The position numbers and the translations under genes are program-made. Shown here one piece after another: positions 6,615 through 10,176 of a DNA stretch of 10,176 nt. The DNA lies in the NCBI GenBank assembly GCA_022712075.1, contig JALAHE010000172.1:1-10176 (forward strand), given 5' to 3'. Within the stretch, counting starts at the first letter, position 1. Every line of letters starts with the position of its first letter. The notes under the pieces were generated by a model. That model saw only the letters and a list, made by a program, of their open reading frames with translations, had not been told where the DNA came from and did not search any database. Source of the stretch: Galactobacter sp. (GTDB lineage: Bacteria; Actinomycetota; Actinomycetes; Actinomycetales; Micrococcaceae).

Positions 6615-6703
6615 GGTGCTGGCCTGCCGGCCCGCTCCGGGCGGCGCGGGCGCGGGCCGTGCGGACTGGACAGGGAAGCGCCCGATGCACGATCCTGGGA
6701 GTA
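6615..6703. other. GC-rich spacer with a small dyad
   Basis: This stretch lies between the aldolase-operon terminator and the GTCAC repeats. It contains a perfect 8-bp inverted repeat, CGGCCCGC (6628-6635) and GCGGGCCG (6652-6659), with a 16-bp spacer and no T-tract. I see no convincing gene and no clear -35/-10 pair, though the promoter of the next gene should lie here or just downstream. Confidence 0.4.
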
Positions 6704-6730
6704 GTCACTCTTGTCACACCCGTCACACCC
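6704..6730 (+). promoter_or_regulatory. Three 9-bp GTCAC direct repeats, MtrA-box-like
   Basis: GTCACTCTT, GTCACACCC and GTCACACCC stand head to tail at 6704, 6713 and 6722, exactly 9 bp apart, 34 bp before the TTG start of a sortase-anchored protein. The response regulator MtrA of mycobacteria is known to bind direct 9-bp repeats starting GTCACA, and it controls cell-wall genes. The fit of motif, period and target type makes an MtrA site plausible; three units rather than two is a notable feature. Confidence 0.5.
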
Positions 6731-6764
6731 CCGGCCGCACGCTGGGGGCGCCCGAGGAGTCACC

Positions 6765-7823
6765 TTGAAGCAGTCCCCGCAGTCCTCCCTGCCCCTGCGC
6801 GCCGCGGCGGGCACCGCCGCCGCGAGCCTCGCGCTCATGCTGCTGCCGCTGGGTGCCGCGTCCGCCGCGACCCAGGCACCGGAGCCCGCGTCGGAGTCCG
6901 TCCCCGCCCCCGGCCCCGCCGACGCCAGCCCGTCGAGCGACGCGCCCGAGGTCGTCGCCTCGACGGAGGGTGCCGAGTCGCCCGCGGCGGACGAGCAGCC
7001 CGCCGAGGAGTCCGCGCCCGCCACGGGCGAGGTCTCGGACGATGCAGCGCAGGAGCCGGCCGCCGGCTCCGCCGACGCAGACGCCGGCGAGGAGACCTCC
7101 GGCACCGATGCCCCGGCGGGCCCGCTCGCGGGCGTCGAGGCCGTCGAGTCGGCGGAGGCCTCGGCCTCCGCGGTGCCGTCGGAGAGCGCCGCTGCCGCGT
7201 CGGACGCCGCGGCGGACGGCAGCCTGACCCCCGAGCAGCGCGAGATCCTCATCCAGGAGATCCTGGCCGCCACGCCGGGCGCCACCCGCGAGCACCTCGA
7301 GAGCCTCACCGACGAAGACTGGGCCGACCTCATCGACATCGTCTCCGTGCTGGCCGAGGACTACTCGGACCAGGACCCCGAGACGCAGGCGAAGATGCTG
7401 ATCTCCGACGAGTGGTTCCTCTACCTCGACCTGGTCCTCGGCACCGACGCCGCCGACGAGTTCAACGATCTGGTGCTGGACCTGATCGAGACGCTCGATG
7501 GCTCCAAGCTCGTCGCGTGGCTCGTGAAGAACCTTGGCACGGACGAGGCCGAGACCGCCGAGGTGGTGCAGGCGCTCATCGCGCGCTTCGAGGACAGCGG
7601 GCCGGAGGCGTCGGAGACCGCGTCCACCGAACAGCCCACTACAGCGGCCCCCGTGGTCGCCGTTTCCACCTCGGCCCGCCCCACGGAGCAGGCCGAGGGT
7701 GAGCAGCTGGCCAACACCGGCGCCTCAGCGTGGGGTCCCGCCGGGCTCGGCCTCGCCGGGCTGGCGGCCGGCGGCCTGCTGCTTGGCCTGCGCCGCATCA
7801 CGCTCGCGCCGCGCAAGCACTGA
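6765..7823 (+). CDS. Secreted acidic protein with C-terminal LANTG cell-wall sorting signal
   Basis: 352 residues from the TTG at 6765, chosen because GAGGAG (6754-6759) lies 5 nt upstream and the frame then begins with a normal signal peptide: KQ, a hydrophobic core (about 11-30) and cleavage near ASAA (32-35). Residues 36-150 are an Ala/Pro/Glu/Ser-rich acidic, probably disordered stalk. Residues 152-280 look like a folded, mostly helical acidic region (from LTPEQREILIQEIL to VQALIARFED) that I do not recognise. A short Thr/Pro/Ala linker leads to LANTG (315-319), a hydrophobic segment (about 322-341) and a basic tail. LAxTG is the motif class of class E sortases in high-GC Gram-positives, so the protein is probably linked to peptidoglycan. 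It is likely monocistronic, with terminators on both sides and candidate MtrA boxes upstream. Function unknown. Confidence 0.85.
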   Translation: MKQSPQSSLPLRAAAGTAAASLALMLLPLGAASAATQAPEPASESVPAPGPADASPSSDAPEVVASTEGAESPAADEQPAEESAPATGEVSDDAAQEPAAGSADADAGEETSGTDAPAGPLAGVEAVESAEASASAVPSESAAAASDAAADGSLTPEQREILIQEILAATPGATREHLESLTDEDWADLIDIVSVLAEDYSDQDPETQAKMLISDEWFLYLDLVLGTDAADEFNDLVLDLIETLDGSKLVAWLVKNLGTDEAETAEVVQALIARFEDSGPEASETASTEQPTTAAPVVAVSTSARPTEQAEGEQLANTGASAWGPAGLGLAGLAAGGLLLGLRRITLAPRKH

Positions 7824-7852
7824 CGCCGGGGCGCCGAGGCGCCCACAGCACA

Positions 7853-7897
7853 GCCCGACGTCGCCCGCTCACATTGAGCGGGCGACGTCGGGCTTTT
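7853..7897 (+). terminator. Intrinsic terminator of the LANTG protein gene
   Basis: A perfect 19-bp stem (7853-7871 with 7875-7893; left arm GCCCGACGTCGCCCGCTCA), a CAT loop and TTTTA behind. The T-tract is on the plus strand, so it primarily stops the LANTG gene. It also lies 21 bp beyond the stop of the convergent minus-strand gene and may hinder polymerase there too, although no T-tract follows it on that strand. Confidence 0.93.
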
Positions 7898-7917
7898 AGG
7901 TGTGGAGGCCCCGTCGC

Positions 7918-9444
7918 CTAGTGGCGTCGTGGCCGCGCGCGGCGCGCGATCACCAGGAGCAGGCCGACGAGGCCCAGCCCCAGGGCGCCGAGCGCCGTGG
8001 GCACGAGGAACCCGGGCGCCCCCGTCTCCGGAAGCGTTGAGGCAGTGGTGGCCGGGGCCGTGGCGGTGGTCTGGCCCCCGGAGGGAGTCACCTTCGTGGT
8101 CGCCGTGGTGGTCGAGCTCGTGGGGGCGGTGCCCGTCGTGGTGACCCCGGGGCTCTGCGACACGGTGGGCGTCGCGGTGGGCGACGCGGTCACGGAGACG
8201 GTGGGCAAGCCCAGGGCCGTGATGCTCACGTCAACGCGCACCCCCGAGTCGGCCTGCGCGGGCGAGGTGGGGGACGAGGGACCGGCCAGGGGAAGCAGGA
8301 CGAGGGACGCCGCGAACACCGGTGCCCACGCGAAGGCCGAGACGGGGCCGGCCCGATGTGCGGGCCCGCGCGCCGCGCCGTCGTGGGCCTCGGCGGCGGG
8401 CGCCTGGGGAACCGTGTTGGCGAGCGCTTCGCGGCGACCCTGCTCGCGCGCCAGCCGCAGCCGGTCCTCTAGGGCCGCCCGCCGGCGGCGTCGGAGCAGG
8501 AGCGCGAGCGCGACAACCGCAGCAAGCCCGGCCAGCAGCGCGAGCTGGGTCCAGGGGATGGAGGTGGCGCTGGCAGCCAGGTCGAGGACGGCCGGCTGCT
8601 CGGGGAAGCTCTGCCCCTCCACGGAGGCGGGAGTGAGGTGCACCGACGCTGTGCTCACGAATAGCGGCCACACCCCGTCGACGCGCACCGAAAGGGAACG
8701 GCGCTCGCCCGGGAGGGTGTCGTCGACCGCGGGGAGGGGGACCTCTCGCTTCCCCCAGCCGAAGGGCCCAGAGACGGTGATGGTGCCGCCGGCGGCCAGC
8801 CGCGTGTTTCCGTTGTTCTCGAGGTCGATGGCGAGCTGCGCCGAACCCGGCTCGAAGGGGTTCGACGAGGCGACGTAGTTCATCGACGCATCGCCCCGCA
8901 GGGCTGGGCGGAGCTCACCCTTCACGCGCACCATGACGCGGAACCCCACGCGGCTTTCGACGCCCATGGAGTTGCCGGCCGCGTCGGTGCCCGGGGTCGT
9001 GACGGTGGCAGCGAGGCCGGCCGCGTGGTCCCCGGGCGTGGCGTTATCCGGCACGGTGATCTCGAACGGGAGGACCTCCTCCTGGCCGGCCTTGACCGTC
9101 ACCCGCGCGGGGGCCTTGACCCACGTGCCGGCGTCGACAGACGGCTCCGAGGAGGGCAGCATCGCGAAGCGCCCGCGGTCGGTGAAGTACGCGTCGGCCG
9201 CCTTGAGGGCGAAGGTTGTGTCCTCCCGCCCCAGGTTGCGCACCACGATGTGGTCGGTGTGCGCGGTCCCGGGTTCCGCCTCGAGTTCGACCCAGGCGCG
9301 GCCGTCGGGCCCGTCGGCGTTGCCCGGCTGAACGGCCCACGTCACCGGAGCCGGATCGGCCGCGAGCGCCACGGAGGCTGGTCCGAGAAGGAGGGCGCCT
9401 GCGGCGGCAAGGGCCGCGGCGGTGGAGAGGAAGCGAGCACGCAT
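7918..9444 (-). CDS. Fusion of WxL-interacting protein (DUF916/DUF3324-type) with a short LPETG-anchored surface protein
   Basis: 508 residues. Signal peptide 1-28 (cleavage near VALA). Residues 34-150 resemble the peptidoglycan-binding DUF916 domain of WxL-interacting proteins: a Phe-Ala-Leu-Lys-Ala strand, DAYFTDRGRFAMLPSS, GTWVKAP, and VPDNATPGDHAAGL. Residues 163-290 match the second, host-binding (DUF3324-like) domain. A membrane helix (297-317) ends in five Arg (318-322), as in such proteins. Uniquely, the frame continues through a charged linker (323-366) into a second signal-peptide-like helix (about 369-388) with an AQA site (396-398), a Ser/Thr/Pro stalk (399-470), LPETG (471-475), a last helix and a basic tail. 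The ATG at 9444 has only a weak ribosome-binding site. No internal ATG or GTG precedes the second helix, so a single polypeptide is likely. It follows the WxL-like gene and probably binds that protein at the cell surface. Confidence 0.85.
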   Translation of the reverse strand: MRARFLSTAAALAAAGALLLGPASVALAADPAPVTWAVQPGNADGPDGRAWVELEAEPGTAHTDHIVVRNLGREDTTFALKAADAYFTDRGRFAMLPSSEPSVDAGTWVKAPARVTVKAGQEEVLPFEITVPDNATPGDHAAGLAATVTTPGTDAAGNSMGVESRVGFRVMVRVKGELRPALRGDASMNYVASSNPFEPGSAQLAIDLENNGNTRLAAGGTITVSGPFGWGKREVPLPAVDDTLPGERRSLSVRVDGVWPLFVSTASVHLTPASVEGQSFPEQPAVLDLAASATSIPWTQLALLAGLAAVVALALLLRRRRRAALEDRLRLAREQGRREALANTVPQAPAAEAHDGAARGPAHRAGPVSAFAWAPVFAASLVLLPLAGPSSPTSPAQADSGVRVDVSITALGLPTVSVTASPTATPTVSQSPGVTTTGTAPTSSTTTATTKVTPSGGQTTATAPATTASTLPETGAPGFLVPTALGALGLGLVGLLLVIARRARPRRH

Positions 9445-9474
9445 GGAGGGAGAAGCCTTACGAAGAGAGGGGGA

Positions 9475-9516
9475 CGGCGTCGCCGTGCCGCGAGGGAGTG
9501 CGGCGCGGCGACGCCG
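9475..9516 (-). ncRNA. 17-bp hairpin between the WxL-like gene and the fusion gene
   Basis: The arms 9475-9491 and 9500-9516 pair over 17 bp with one wobble and an 8-nt loop, in the 79-bp gap of this minus-strand operon. On the transcript a C/T-rich tract (CCCCCTCTCTT) follows, not a clean U-run. It could be a partial terminator that lowers expression of the downstream fusion gene, or a 3'-end stabiliser for the WxL-like message. Confidence 0.7.
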
Positions 9517-9523
9517 ACGGGGA

Positions 9524-10156
9524 CTACTCGAAGAGCGAGAGCGTCAGCACCGAGCTGTAGGTGCCGGGCTCCACATCAACGGGGGTGCGCAGGAACAGGT
9601 CGGCGTTCGCCTGCCATGAGCCCTCCTCGCGGACCTCGGAGGAGTTCCACGTGGACACGAGCAGCTCGTTGTCCTTGAGGCCCACCGCGGCGGAGCCCTG
9701 ATCAAGGACGGTCTCGACCTCGTCGCCGGCGGCGACCAGGCCGTCGCCGTCGTTGGTGCCCACCAGTGCGGGAGCCCAGCCGAGGTGACCGGCGTCGATC
9801 GTGGGCTGGCCGGCCGAGCCCTTGAAGTCGCTCACGGTGCCAAGCACCGACCACGCGGCATCGGCGGGAACCTCGTCCGCGGAACGCGTGTCGGTGACGG
9901 TCACCGTGGGCAGCTTGCCGGTGAACTGCCGCCGCGTCTGGTCCGAGCCATCTTCGGAGAGCGAGACGCTGTTTGAGGCCACCGTCATGGAGAGGAAGCC
10001 AGGCTGCTCCTGGCGTTCGATGGTCACGTTGATGTCCACGTTGGTGTCGTCCACCCTGTCGGCGGCCGCGGCGGTCGGGGCGAGGCCGCCGACAAGGACG
10101 GCGGCGACGGCGCAGCCGCCGGTCCAACGGGCGAGGGGCCTGAGCTGGTGAGACAT
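9524..10156 (-). CDS. WxL-domain-like secreted cell-surface protein
   Basis: 210 residues from the ATG at 10156, with AAAGGA 5 nt upstream. Signal peptide about 1-32, ending in a run of Ala. The mature part is predicted to be all beta-strand. The order of features resembles WxL domains: TVTDTRS (86-92), AWSVLGTVSDFKG (101-113) in the place of the first WxL motif, then GHLGWAPALVG (123-133), a long connecting segment, and a C-terminal PGTYSSVLTLSLFE (197-210). In Firmicutes WxL proteins that last strand carries the second Trp-x-Leu; here it reads Leu-Ser-Leu. There is no LPxTG, membrane helix or lipobox, so surface attachment must depend on a partner or on non-covalent wall binding. The next gene encodes a WxL-interacting-type protein, the expected partner. 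The family assignment rests on pattern and context and is less certain than for the neighbour. Confidence 0.72.
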   Translation of the reverse strand: MSHQLRPLARWTGGCAVAAVLVGGLAPTAAAADRVDDTNVDINVTIERQEQPGFLSMTVASNSVSLSEDGSDQTRRQFTGKLPTVTVTDTRSADEVPADAAWSVLGTVSDFKGSAGQPTIDAGHLGWAPALVGTNDGDGLVAAGDEVETVLDQGSAAVGLKDNELLVSTWNSSEVREEGSWQANADLFLRTPVDVEPGTYSSVLTLSLFE

Positions 10157-10176
10157 GAGGGTCCTTTCGTGCGGGA

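Noticed and set aside
6326..7702. 458-codon plus-strand open frame across the DUF3151 end, terminator and LANTG gene
   Set aside because: It runs through a 19-bp terminator hairpin, is extremely Arg-rich, and conflicts with the frame that has a signal peptide and sorting signal.
7829..7844. GGGCGCC-GA-GGCGCCC hairpin after the LANTG gene as an extra terminator
   Set aside because: The loop is too small for the full stem and no T-tract follows; the strong terminator lies just downstream at 7853-7897.

Overview
The window comes from a high-GC Gram-positive bacterium (Actinomycetota). Evidence: very strong G/C bias at third codon positions, GTG and TTG starts, GC-rich intrinsic terminators, a DUF3151 gene directly behind class II fructose-bisphosphate aldolase, a DUF2252 gene, and sortase-anchored surface proteins with Arg/Lys-rich tails. 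I cannot name the genus from the sequence alone.

Layout. (1) 1-1702, minus: most of a multi-pass membrane protein with Pro/Gln/Gly/Trp-rich N- and C-terminal tails. The C-terminal tail is built from a 57-bp tandem repeat and runs off the left edge. (2) 1901-3247, plus: a DUF2252 protein, diverging from (1). The shared intergenic region carries two perfect dyads, one beside each predicted promoter. (3) 3276-4247, minus: a GlxA-type regulator (DJ-1/PfpI domain plus AraC helix-turn-helix). It diverges from (4) 4331-4978, plus: a stand-alone DJ-1/PfpI protein resembling isonitrile hydratase. A 12-bp word, CACGTCATGTGC, lies between them and recurs just after the second gene. (5) 5108-6130 and 6127-6546, plus: class II fructose-bisphosphate aldolase, with a DUF3151 gene overlapping it by 4 bp and a strong terminator behind. 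(6) 6765-7823, plus: a secreted, acidic protein with a LANTG sorting signal. It is preceded by three 9-bp GTCAC repeats and followed by a terminator almost identical to the previous one. (7) 9524-10156 then 7918-9444, minus: a WxL-like secreted protein followed by a fusion of a WxL-interacting protein (DUF916/DUF3324-type) with a short LPETG surface protein.

The right-hand third is the most unusual part. It looks like a compact actinobacterial counterpart of the Firmicutes WxL/Csc cell-surface complexes. In it, the usually separate membrane-anchored binder and sortase-anchored partner form one polypeptide, and the WxL protein seems to have lost its second Trp. It sits tail-to-tail with an unrelated LANTG protein, so two sorting-signal classes meet here. 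The left two thirds combine core metabolism (glycolysis/gluconeogenesis) with small regulatory modules. These are mainly interesting for their compact dyads and repeats.

I recognised no RNA genes, insertion sequences, prophage genes or CRISPR arrays. No gene-free stretch exceeds about 220 bases.
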